64,000 bases of DNA from contig NZ_OY762276.1 in the NCBI RefSeq assembly GCF_963665445.1, positions 4,148,601-4,212,600 of the forward strand. Reading direction: 5' to 3'. The notes beneath the pieces are model-generated. The model had not been told where the DNA came from, ran no database searches, and worked only from the letters and a program-made list of their open reading frames with translations. The translations under genes were made by a program, and so were the position numbers. Below are positions 53,186-60,908 of this stretch, one piece after another (within the stretch, counting starts at the first letter, position 1; every line of letters starts with the position of its first letter). Source of the DNA: an uncultured Desulfobulbus sp. GTDB lineage: Bacteria; Desulfobacterota; Desulfobulbia; Desulfobulbales; Desulfobulbaceae.

Positions 53186-53193
53186 TGTCACCG

Positions 53194-53281
53194 CCGATCT
53201 GAAACGAACCCACCCGCCGACGAAAAACTGACCCACCATACCGGTGTTTCCGTCTGAGAATCCACCGATTTAAAACCCCAC
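53194..53281 (+). repeat. End repeats of transposon 2, left
   Basis: Three units: CCGATCTGAAACGAACCCA (53194), CCGACGAAAAACTGACCCA (53217) and CCGATTTAAAACCCCAC (53265), spaced 23 and 48 bp. The same unit occurs inverted at the right end (57344-57364 and 57264-57282). Confidence 0.78.
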
Positions 53282-53352
53282 TTTTTGCTTTATTCTTCGT
53301 TTGTTCCTTTTCTTCTTAAGTATTGTTTCATCTCCAATGCCGGGAGGGAACA

Positions 53353-53778
53353 ATGCCACGTCTGAAAAAGCGTCCTTGTCGAATCTGTCGAAAATGGTTC
53401 ACGCCTGATCCAAGGGTCGGGGATCGGCAGAAAACCTGTGGTAATCCTGAGTGCATGAAAAAATGGCATGCCAAAAAATGCGCTGAATGGAATCGAAAGA
53501 ATCGCACCTGTGCTCAGGAGAATTATTTGTACGAAAAGCTGGCGCGTGCGACCAAACAAAGCTATGGCGGCAAAAAGGCATTGCCTGCAGACGCTCCGGT
53601 CAAACCTCCTCCCGCTTTTTTTCCCCAACTTCCCCGTTGTCTCATTCAAGAGGTGATGGGGGTGCAACAATTCGTAATCATAGAACATATCTCGCAACAA
53701 CTCTTCAAGGCCGTTCAAGAGGTGATAAGTATCCAACACGCTGAAAATACAAGAGCTCCATCACGACTTCTCCATTGA
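53353..53778 (+). CDS. Transposon zinc-ribbon protein
   Basis: A 141-aa protein with GGGAGG 5 nt before the ATG at 53353. It has the same N-terminal plan as the protein at 49701: RPCRICRKWFTPDPRVGDRQ, then KTCGNPECMKKWHAKKCAEW, that is CxxC and CxxxxC pairs, followed by a basic stretch. After about residue 75 the sequence differs completely (VKPPPAFFPQLPRC and a helical tail). The DPRVGDRQKTCGNPEC wording is also found in the remnant at 30976. It is probably a small DNA-binding protein of the transposon; its exact role is unknown. Confidence 0.78.
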   Translation: MPRLKKRPCRICRKWFTPDPRVGDRQKTCGNPECMKKWHAKKCAEWNRKNRTCAQENYLYEKLARATKQSYGGKKALPADAPVKPPPAFFPQLPRCLIQEVMGVQQFVIIEHISQQLFKAVQEVISIQHAENTRAPSRLLH

Positions 53779-53853
53779 TGCCGCTAAGAGGCGATGGCGT
53801 GTGCCGCAGATAATGAGCTATGAAGAGGCATCATTTTTTGCACAGGAGGCACC

Positions 53854-54777
53854 ATGTCAACCTCACCCATATCCACCGCTGATATTCTTGAACTTTCCCT
53901 GGATAAAATTGGAGAAAGATTCGCTCCCCTGCGGATCGTCAATCCGGCAGCCGACAGCGCCATGCTTCAGTCTGTGGAGCGCTACGGCCAGATCATGCCG
54001 GTGGTTGTCTGCGAGGCCCAGCAAAACGATTATCAACTGCTCGATGGCTTCAAACGGCTGCGAAGCGCCAGAAGGCTTGGCATGAAGTCACTCAAGGCCC
54101 AGGTAATGCGGCTTACCCTGCGTGCCGGCAAGGCGGCGCTGGTGCAGCTGAACTGGGTGGGGAAGTCAATCAGTAATATGGAAGAGGCGCTGGTGGTGCA
54201 TTCACTGTTCCATGAAGACAGCTTGAGCCAGGTGGAGATCGCCACGTTGCTGGGACGGCATAAAAGCTGGGTTTGTCGGCGAATATCCTTGATTGACCGA
54301 TTGTGCGATGAGGGGTTGGCCCAGATAAAGCTCGGTCTGCTGCCGATCAGCATGAGCCGGGAACTTATCAAGTTGCCACGTGGCAACCAGGAACTCCTCA
54401 TTCAAGCGATTGCCAACCATCATCTCAGTTGCCGTGATACCGGCAGGCTGGTTGAAGAACTACAGGGCCGGCCGGAATATGAACACAGGCCGATTCTGGA
54501 AAGGCCGTGGGAAATACTCCAGTATCAAGACCATTTGGATACGACGGCAAGCAGGCTTTTTTCACCGGCTGTTCGGAGTATCCATCACAAAATTCTGCTT
54601 ATGGAGCGGTACTGCCTGGCGGTTTCCTGCACCATGCAAACCACAGAGATCAAACAATTTGAGGAGAAAGAAGAGCTCTTTATACGCGCTTGCTGCGGGG
54701 AAGCCGTGCGAACCCTTGAACACACCGTCAAGGAGGTCGGCCGAGTTGCGGTGCCGGATGCAGAGGCCGGACAATGA
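53854..54777 (+). CDS. ParB/KorB-like protein carried by transposon 2
   Basis: A 307-aa protein with GGAGG 4 nt before the ATG. The N-terminal half is ParB-like: VERYGQIMPVVVCEAQQNDY and LLDGFKRLRSARRLGMKSLK. The usual GERRLRAA of the CTP-binding pocket becomes GFKRLRSA. The central LSQVEIATLLGRHKSWVCRRISLIDRL is a KorB/ParB helix-turn-helix, and the second half is helical. Its stop overlaps the start of istA (ATGA, 54774-54777), so the two are coupled. A ParB-like protein next to a transposase recalls site-specific DNA loading or target choice; that is inference. Whether it binds CTP cannot be told from sequence alone. Confidence 0.85.
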   Translation: MSTSPISTADILELSLDKIGERFAPLRIVNPAADSAMLQSVERYGQIMPVVVCEAQQNDYQLLDGFKRLRSARRLGMKSLKAQVMRLTLRAGKAALVQLNWVGKSISNMEEALVVHSLFHEDSLSQVEIATLLGRHKSWVCRRISLIDRLCDEGLAQIKLGLLPISMSRELIKLPRGNQELLIQAIANHHLSCRDTGRLVEELQGRPEYEHRPILERPWEILQYQDHLDTTASRLFSPAVRSIHHKILLMERYCLAVSCTMQTTEIKQFEEKEELFIRACCGEAVRTLEHTVKEVGRVAVPDAEAGQ

Positions 54778-56397
54778 CCGTCATCGTTCATAGCCGAGAA
54801 GAGTTGGAACGACTGCTGATAACCATGCACAGCGAAGGTTGGAGCATCCGTAAACTCGCGGGTTATTTTTCCATCAGCCGCAATACGGTACGGCGTATCC
54901 TGCGCAAACATGCCGCAGCCCGGGACACGGGTCATGGTGCCGTTTGCCGGCAAAAACAACAACCGACACTGCGCGAAAGCAAACTCGAGCCCTTTCTCGA
55001 CCGGATTACGGAGCTGCTCAAGGATTTCCCCAAGATAACCGGTCAACGCGTGTACGAAGAGATTACCGCCGCCGGTTACGACGGCGGCATAAGTATTTTG
55101 CGTGCTCGGTTACGCAGCCTGCGGCCGACACCGAAAAAGACGCCGGTGATCCGTTTTGAGACAGAGCCCGGTCTGCAGGGGCAAATGGACTGGAGCCCCT
55201 ATGCCATACCATTCCAGCGTCAAGGCAAGATCACGGTCAATTGTTTTTTCGTATATCCTTGGATTTTCCAGACGACAATATATCGATTTCACCCCACGCC
55301 GGGATCTCTTCACCCTGATCCGCCGTCACCTGGATAGTTTTTCCCACTTCAACGGCTCGCCTCGCCAGTGTCTGTATGACAACGAAAAGACCGTTGTTCT
55401 GCGCTGGGAGGCCGGCCGGCCGGTATTCAATCCCTCTTTTGCCTCGTTTATCACCCATTACCGGTGCAAGCCCATCGCCTGCTTTCCCAACCGACCGCAA
55501 ACAAAGGGCAAAATAGAAAGGCCCTTCCAGTATGTAGAAAACAATCTCCTCGGTGGCCGAAAGTTTCAGGACCTCGATGATCTGAAAGCATGTGCCCGCT
55601 GGTGGCTGCAAAACCGGTCGGACACGCATATCCATGACACGACGGGCAGGCCCCCGCTGGAGTTGTTTCTGGAAGAAGAGCAGGAGGCGCTGACCATGTT
55701 GCCACGGTGTCCCTATGATGCCTCCGAGGTGGCCTTACGTGTCTGCAATATTGAAGGATATCTCGAGTTCGAGACCAATCGCTATCCGATTCCTTATGAA
55801 TATGTGACCGATATCCTGACCGTAAAAGCCACGGAGCAGGAAATTTATGTCTACTCACCGGAGCTGACCCTGATCGTTCGCCACGAACGATTGCCGGCAG
55901 GAGCGGTGATTACCCTTGATGCAGCCGGTATCCACGGACCACGCGCCGTTCGTTACGGCCTGGAGCCGGTCCGAGACCAATTTCTTGCCTTGGGTGATGA
56001 TGCCGAACTTTTTTTACGGGGACTTACGGAGCAACAGCCCAAGAACAGCGGATTCCACGCCAGGGCCATACTGCGGCAAAAAGAGGCCTACCACTGCGAC
56101 GACATTCATCGTGCCATCAGTCACGCCTGTCGCTATCACGCCTACGACCACCGAGCGGTGGAGCGTATTCTCAAAATCAAGGCAAAACCGCGTACTCTGG
56201 AATCGTGTCGCAACGAACGGGCAGCGGAACATCTGCGCCAGGCCCTGCCGCCGATCAAACAGCGGTCGTTACAGGAGTACAGTGCACTTTTAGGAGACAA
56301 TAACCATGAAGCAGGGACAGATAACGGAGAGCATGCAGCGGATCAAAAGCAGCTTGAAAGCTCTCAAACTCGACACGATAGCAAGGATTCTCGATGA
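54774..56397 (+). pseudogene. istA: IS21 family transposase IstA with a single frameshift
   Basis: Two overlapping frames together make a complete IstA. The first (54774 to about 55244) has the helix-turn-helix EGWSIRKLAGYFSISRNTVR and GQMDWSPYAIPF with the first Asp. The second (about 55250 to 56397) has YILGFSRRQYIDFTPRRDLF, QCLYDNEKTVVL with the second Asp and TKGKIERPFQYVENNLL with the Glu. The break is in the T6 run at 55244-55249: one T fewer gives a continuous NCFSYILGFSRR. The move needed is +1, so a classic -1 slippage does not explain it. It is a dead gene, or a sequencing indel. Confidence 0.85.
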
Positions 56398-57109
56398 AGA
56401 ATTGGCCAGGTCGGCCCAATCGGCAACACCGCCGACCGAGTTACTGGAACGTCTCCTGACAGCCGAGACGGATGCCCTGATCCAACGGAGAATCGAACGT
56501 CGGATCAAGGAATCAAGGCTACCGGAACGAAAACTGCTGGCGGACTTTGATTTTGATTTCCAGAAAGGAATCGATAAGGCTCAAATCCTCGAGTTGGCTC
56601 AGCTTGACTTTATCCGCCGCAAACAGGGGGTAATTCTTGCCGGTAATTCCGGTACCGGCAAGAGTCACATCGCCAAGGCGCTCCTGCTGCTTGCCTGCAA
56701 GGAAACCTACCGCTGTCGCTATACCACGGCAAGCGACATGCTCCGGGATCTCTTTTCAGGACTGGCCGACGACACTCTCGCTCTCAAACTCAAGCGCTAT
56801 CTGACGCCTGACCTGCTGCTCATAGACGAAGTCGGCTTTGACCGCCTTGAGCAACAGGATCCGTGTAACGCCTGCCTCTTTCATAAAGTGATTGACGGAC
56901 GTTACTGCAAGAGTTCGACAATGCTGACCTCAAATATCGATTTCAAGGAACTGGGGGATTATCTGGGGGATCCTGTCATTACCACCGCGATCGTCGACAG
57001 GATGGTTCACCATTCCATTATCCTGAGCATCCAGGGTCCTTCCTGGCGTCTTCATCAATCACAACAATTAAACCATTGCAGTGACCGCCCCAAGAGTGAG
57101 GTGGAATAA
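56306..57109 (+). CDS. istB: IS21 family ATPase IstB
   Basis: A 267-aa AAA+ ATPase. Walker A is GNSGTGKSHIAKALLLLA and Walker B is LLLIDEVGFDRLEQQ. The N-terminal KALKLDTIARILDEELARSA is the usual IstB helix, and ADFDFDFQKGI matches the DFD motif. It overlaps the end of istA by 92 bp. The ATG has AGGAG upstream. It is about 25 residues longer than its counterpart in transposon 1, with an extra C-terminal tail (HCSDRPKSEVE). Intact. Confidence 0.93.
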   Translation: MKQGQITESMQRIKSSLKALKLDTIARILDEELARSAQSATPPTELLERLLTAETDALIQRRIERRIKESRLPERKLLADFDFDFQKGIDKAQILELAQLDFIRRKQGVILAGNSGTGKSHIAKALLLLACKETYRCRYTTASDMLRDLFSGLADDTLALKLKRYLTPDLLLIDEVGFDRLEQQDPCNACLFHKVIDGRYCKSSTMLTSNIDFKELGDYLGDPVITTAIVDRMVHHSIILSIQGPSWRLHQSQQLNHCSDRPKSEVE

Positions 57110-57149
57110 CCCTCACTGACTCTGCATTTCAGAAAGCCTCCTTTCCCAC

Positions 57150-57214
57150 CAACGCCCCATGGCGGGGACGCCTTTCGCCCTACGGGCTCCAGGCGTCCCC
57201 GCCATGGGGCGTTG
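57150..57214. repeat. 24-bp perfect inverted repeat (strong hairpin) near the right end
   Basis: 57150-57173 is perfectly complementary to 57191-57214 (24 bp, very GC-rich, containing CCATGGCGGGGACGCC). The 17-nt loop itself holds GCCC/GGGC (57177-57180 and 57184-57187). It is 40 bp after istB and about 160 bp before the transposon end. It could end transcription or block polymerase entry; no T run follows closely. Confidence 0.85.
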
Positions 57215-57263
57215 CAAACTCGTCTACTTTTTCATTTTTTCTTGTTGCGTTGAAGCTCCAGAA

Positions 57264-57364
57264 GGTGGGTCTGTTAATCGGTGCAAATGCGGCTCATATT
57301 TTCACAACACGCAACTTATGGGTGAGTCCGCTTTATTCACTCAAATGGGTTCATTTTAGATCGC
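57264..57364 (-). repeat. End repeats of transposon 2, right
   Basis: Units in inverted orientation relative to the left end: complement of GCGATCTAAAATGAACCCA (57344-57364, next to the tip) and complement of ACCGATTAACAGACCCACC (57264-57282). Confidence 0.7.
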
Positions 57365-57372
57365 TGGTGACA

Positions 57373-57614
57373 TGTATGGTAAAAATCTCAGTTTCTACAA
57401 AGCTTTAAAGACCTGGATAAGATCTCTTGGCCGGTTCAAAGAGGCATTTTTCACCGGAATAGAAGCTGTGACCAATTTGTTAAAAAAATTTCTCGAGCTG
57501 AGTTGCCGGAAACATTTGTTGGAGAAGAGAAAAAATGGAAACTATTCTCCGGAAATTGTTCAAGGCATTTTTATCTTGAGAATCGAAGGGGAGCCAATAC
57601 CATGTGCGGCATAA
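57373..57614 (+). pseudogene. IS4-family transposase, piece 4 (C-terminal)
   Basis: It continues piece 3 after removal of transposon 2: GKNLSFYKALKTWIRSLGRF, then GIEAVTNLLKKFLELSCRKH and LLEKRKNGNYSPEIVQGIFI, ending at the TAA at 57612-57614. The wording is characteristic of the IS4-type C-terminus. The apparent Met start (ATG at 57375) is a product of the insertion and has no ribosome site. Confidence 0.88.
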
Positions 57615-57647
57615 TCAATGCCGCCATGGCTTCGCCTGACGGCTATG

Positions 57648-57919
57648 TGGGGAAGGGCACCCTGCTTGATAGATCTTCTCGGGGCTTTGGCGGGATTGTG
57701 CCAATGAAACAAATTCAAAAATATGGTATGTAGAAAATGAGACTATAGAGAGGTTCGAGAACCAAAAAGTTTCACTATAGTTTCACTGGCAATAGTTTGA
57801 GAAACCGATGAACAATTATAGCAGATTGAAAATAAAGGAAAAATTGGTGAGTTTGGCAGGAGTAGCGAATAGTACTTCGAATCCGAGTGTCGGGGGTTCG
57901 AATCCCTCCGGGCGCACCA
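57648..57919 (+). repeat. 272-bp inverted repeat, right copy (attachment-site-like)
   Basis: Partner of 44224-44495 in opposite orientation. Its left border coincides exactly with the right tip of the IS4-family element (57647), so that element appears to have cut into a once longer repeat. It ends with the tRNA-Arg fragment. Positions 57920-58273 beyond it hold no supported gene. Confidence 0.9.
57874..57919 (+). pseudogene. tRNA-Arg(UCG) 3' fragment, right copy
   Basis: Same 46-bp fragment as at 44224-44269: anticodon loop ACTTCGAA, stem TCCGA, T arm with TTCGAAT, CGGGCGC, then ACCA, where the left copy has GCCA. The 5' half of the tRNA is absent. A weaker hairpin with AACCGC/GCGGTT and a T-rich tail follows within 55 bp. 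Confidence 0.75.
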
Positions 57920-58273
57920 ATAATAACCGCAAAATCAAGGAGTTAATGCTCATTGGTTCAGCGGTTTTCTTTTTTCCAAGTTTTATTCAAATTAAATTCA
58001 GTAATAACGGTAAGTTGTAATATTTCATGCCGATTTTCACCCTGCTATAATCAAGCAACATCGTCATCGATTTCTCTCTTATCTCGACAACCTCCTCGAG
58101 GATCAGTTCTCAAGGAAAACAGTTGCAATATAAGGCTGGCGATTTTGGAAATTTTTTAAGTTTATGGTTGGCAAGATTGATGTCCACATTTCCCGTGCTA
58201 TCTCAAGTTTTTTCCACTCCCTGAAAATTGAAGCGATCCATGGAGAGACCTTTCGCCACGCGTGAAGAAATGC

Positions 58274-58521
58274 GTCACAATTTGGTGGCTGAAAAAATGG
58301 TGCTCTGTATAAGCGATGCCTGAAACCGACATGCACGGCATTGATAGAGTTGTCTGCGATGAATCTCGCTATAAGCCGCATGGCCACATTTGGGACAAAC
58401 AAAGCCTTTAGGCCAGCGCATCTTAAAAAGCGCATCACGCGCATTGGCATTCAGATGAATATCGAGCAAGAAACTCAGGCAAATTCGAACCTTTCTGAAA
58501 CTGAATTTTGTTCTTCGGCAT
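58274..58521 (-). pseudogene. IS1595-family transposase remnant
   Basis: On the minus strand the ATG at 58521 starts MPKNKIQFQKG. After one or more frameshifts the sequence continues as ARDALFKMRWPKGFVCPKCG, HAAYSEIHRRQLYQCRACRF and QASLIQSTIFSATKL. The CPxC...CxxC zinc ribbon with the WP.GF.CP.C wording is the N-terminus of IS1595-type transposases. The catalytic part is missing, so the gene is dead. An inverted pair TGGTAGGACA (58569) / TGTCCTACCA (58584) lies just upstream. Confidence 0.8.
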
Positions 58522-58710
58522 GGCTAGCGCTCCTGGAAGAGTTGATCTTGAGCACACTATGCCAAAGTTGGTAGGACAAATAGTGTCCTACCAGTAGAAA
58601 TATTTTCAGCTGAGGTTGAGTGGTAATCATAAAACAGATTTTCCTTGAATCTTTCCAGGAAATGTTGCCTTCATCCCTGGACCAAATGGGGAGCCGTTTT
58701 TTTTATTTGT

Positions 58711-58852
58711 GAGCCTCTTGCAAAATGAGCCGTTACAACGTTTCGTCATCATTCCCGAGCAAGCTTTAATCTGTAACCATTTGATTTTGGATGAACTTTA
58801 TTTCAGAAGACTACCTCGAAAATAGACAAAACCGTCTTTTTGCAAGAGGCTC
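58711..58852. mobile_element. 142-bp MITE with IS5-like ends
   Basis: GAGCCTCTTGCAAAA (58711-58725) is perfectly inverted at 58838-58852, and TTGT is duplicated outside (58707-58710 and 58853-58856). The inside is non-coding. GAGxCTTTGCAAAA-type ends are common in IS5-group elements. It ends immediately before the stop of the hydrolase gene. Confidence 0.85.
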
Positions 58853-58856
58853 TTGT

Positions 58857-60908
58857 TTATCGCCTTATGTTCTGGTCGTGTGGTACGATCACGTTAACCG
58901 TTGCAGTTGCGGTATTGTTAGCCATATCTGTGCATGCGATACTTATTTCATACTGACGATCTCTTTTCGCACCATCTCTCTCCGCACGTAATTCCACTAA
59001 AAGATCACTGATCAACCTCCAGTCAGGTTCCTTTTTATTGAGTTGCCCATTACTGCTTACCGCTCTTATGGAACAACGAGGTTGGGAATCACAGTTATCA
59101 TGAGCTTTTACATCAATGGTTACTTGTATCATTTTGTGGTTAGGTGGCCAGAGCCGATCTGGGCTCGCTTGGACGAAGTAGATTTGGGGAGGTGTACGAT
59201 CTTTAATAATAACATTTTGTTGTTGAATACTGCTGTTGCCGTTGTCGTCAACATAATTCCAGGTGATCTGATGAGTGCCTTGTTCATTAAATACGCTAGG
59301 ATTTTCTGTATATCCGGTTATGGTTCCGAAACAATTGTCATTAGCCATGGGGTGGATAGTTATCTTTGCAGAGCATTCGTCCTCAATTGTTGGCAATTCA
59401 TCCTTGATGGGTTCGGGAGGTAAGGTATCTTTGATTATTACATTTTGAAGTTGACTTGAGCTATTTCCAGCTTTGTCGGTATAGGTCCAAAGAATAGTAA
59501 ATAGCCCCTGCTGATCGTAATAAAGTAGATCTTGCGAGATCCCTGAAATAGTACCATCAATATCATCTGTTGCGGTAGGTGCTGTTCCAATGGTGACCGA
59601 GCATTGTCCATTAATGTCTGGAAGCTCTTCTGCATTAGGCTCTGGAGAGGTTATGTCAGCAACAGTGGAAGTGCCTCGAAGATATTCAATTCGTTCCCAA
59701 GCTTTCACCGCATTGATTGGCTGGACGTAATAGTCCAAAAAGTAAACTTGATCAGGGGAGGTCCACCAGAATGGTGGTAACCACCAAATATATTCAGATG
59801 CATGACGGTACGGGGCACGATAAAGCAAACGGCCATGAAGTGGTGGTGCTGTATTTGAGAGAAGAATATTGTAATCTCTCCCGAGCAAACCAAATGAAAT
59901 GTCATAAGTCGAAAACGATACAGGCAAAAAACTTACGGAATGCATAAGCAAATATTCGATTTCAGGATATGCATACATCTCATCAACAAAGTTGGTGAAG
60001 TCATCCTTTGGCGTACCAATAAAAACACTGTCTGCAAACTCGATATTTCCCCATTCAGAACCACTCATCAACCTTTCGGCGATACTTCTTGCAATACGAT
60101 AATGAGCGCTGAGTCGATCATCCGTTAATGCCATCCAAGCTGTGACCGGTAATAATGTGGCGGCATGGCCATCGATTTCTCTATTGCCATCCAGTGTTTC
60201 ATGGGACCCTCGAATGGAGACAAGCATGTCTTTTACTTTTGTGGGGTCATATTCAGGAATAATCGGTTCGAATCTTAATGAACGTTCATCGCGCGCATAG
60301 ATTCCAATAAATTGTGATACATTATTGGGAAGGGTGAGTTTATTACCAAACGCGCCTACTGGATCGCTATAAATATTTAAAGTAGGGGTAACACCAGGTA
60401 CAGGATCAAAGGTAAGGATATTGATTTTTTTGACAACTCTATTGTTAGAGTGCAACCAACGAGCCATGAGCATTGGCAATACACCACCTCGACTATATCC
60501 TATTAAATTCAGAACCAATTCGGTGCTTTGGCCTACACTATCAAATGCTTGGATAGCGTCTTCCAAACATTCATTATATCCCCTACAGCAGAGCGGTAGC
60601 GGGCAGGTATCCATCGGATCTGCTATGCTTGCTATACAACCGCTTGTACCTATACCATCGACAAAATATTTAAATTTTCCTCCTGCGCTTGAGAGATTAT
60701 TGCTTGACGTATCATCCGCGTAGAGTGCGGACATCAATTCCGGTTTGTACTTGGGGAATCCTTCGAAAATTTCAGCCCCATCCATAGTGTTGCCTGTGCC
60801 AGCGAAGTAAATACTGAGCACTTTTTCTCCGGCAAAAACTGGGGTGAACAAGAAACCGTAAAGCATTGCGAGAATGAATGAATATTGCAGGAGTGCTAAC
60901 TTTTTCAT
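58857..60908 (-). CDS. Secreted Tle1/DUF2235-like hydrolase with HYR-like domains
   Basis: A 683-aa exported protein with GGAGGGG 4 nt before the ATG at 60908 and a signal peptide ending FTPVFAGEK. Residues about 28-370 form an alpha/beta-hydrolase of the DUF2235 type (relatives include Tle1 phospholipases): LSIYFAGTGNTMDG, the nucleophile elbow GYSRG at 137-141, and the region IGIYARDERSLRFEPIIPEY with HETLDGNREIDGHAA. Residues about 425-600 hold two HYR-like beta repeats (ELPDINGQCSVTIG..., DELPTIEDECSAKIT... each ending NVIIKD). A third, cysteine-containing domain follows (SPDRLWPPNHKMIQVTIDVK). A secreted lipase or adhesin-linked enzyme is likely. Confidence 0.78.
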   Translation of the reverse strand: MKKLALLQYSFILAMLYGFLFTPVFAGEKVLSIYFAGTGNTMDGAEIFEGFPKYKPELMSALYADDTSSNNLSSAGGKFKYFVDGIGTSGCIASIADPMDTCPLPLCCRGYNECLEDAIQAFDSVGQSTELVLNLIGYSRGGVLPMLMARWLHSNNRVVKKINILTFDPVPGVTPTLNIYSDPVGAFGNKLTLPNNVSQFIGIYARDERSLRFEPIIPEYDPTKVKDMLVSIRGSHETLDGNREIDGHAATLLPVTAWMALTDDRLSAHYRIARSIAERLMSGSEWGNIEFADSVFIGTPKDDFTNFVDEMYAYPEIEYLLMHSVSFLPVSFSTYDISFGLLGRDYNILLSNTAPPLHGRLLYRAPYRHASEYIWWLPPFWWTSPDQVYFLDYYVQPINAVKAWERIEYLRGTSTVADITSPEPNAEELPDINGQCSVTIGTAPTATDDIDGTISGISQDLLYYDQQGLFTILWTYTDKAGNSSSQLQNVIIKDTLPPEPIKDELPTIEDECSAKITIHPMANDNCFGTITGYTENPSVFNEQGTHQITWNYVDDNGNSSIQQQNVIIKDRTPPQIYFVQASPDRLWPPNHKMIQVTIDVKAHDNCDSQPRCSIRAVSSNGQLNKKEPDWRLISDLLVELRAERDGAKRDRQYEISIACTDMANNTATATVNVIVPHDQNIRR

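Larger units (their letters stand above)
53186..57372 (+). mobile_element. IS21-type transposon 2, four genes, with ParB-like protein
   Basis: The left end TGTCACCGCCGATCT (53186) matches the complement of the right end, TGTCACCAGCGATCT (ending 57372), 23 of 29 positions matching over the longer repeat. TGTACGG and TGTATGG flank it, a 7-bp target duplication with one change. Genes in order are zinc-ribbon, ParB-like, IstA (frameshifted) and IstB. Length is 4187 bp. Joining the flanks restores the IS4 frame as LYG-KNLSFYKALK. Confidence 0.88.
44830..57647 (+). mobile_element. IS4-family element interrupted by four later insertions
   Basis: The ends are CATAGCCGTCAGGCTAAG (44830-44847) and the complement of CATAGCCGTCAGGCGAAG (57630-57647), 17 of 18 matching. 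Between them a transposase gene survives in four pieces: 46594-47263, 49211-49484, 52945-53185 and 57373-57614. They are separated by an 18-bp-TIR DDE element's flank, an IS1634-like element and two IS21-type transposons. Subtracting the inserts leaves about 1.64 kb, a normal IS4 size. I see no clear target duplication around the outer ends. Confidence 0.85.

Noticed and set aside
52689-53231. 180-aa frame after istB of transposon 1 as a gene
   Set aside because: It joins the transposon right end to IS4 transposase piece 3; no natural start.
55244-55250. Slippery heptamer T-TTT-TTC at the istA break of transposon 2, as in programmed -1 frameshifting
   Set aside because: The heptamer is in phase for a -1 shift, but the second part of the gene is in the +1 frame, so slippage of the usual kind does not join them.
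44820-57660. Target duplication around the outer ends of the IS4-family element
   Set aside because: Flanks (GATGAGGAG and TGGGGAAGG) share only scattered bases; no convincing duplication.
57600-57919. Group I intron splitting tRNA-Arg(UCG) at the anticodon loop
   Set aside because: No 5' half (GCGCCCG and D arm) is found upstream within the repeat of either copy; an attachment site explains the structure better.
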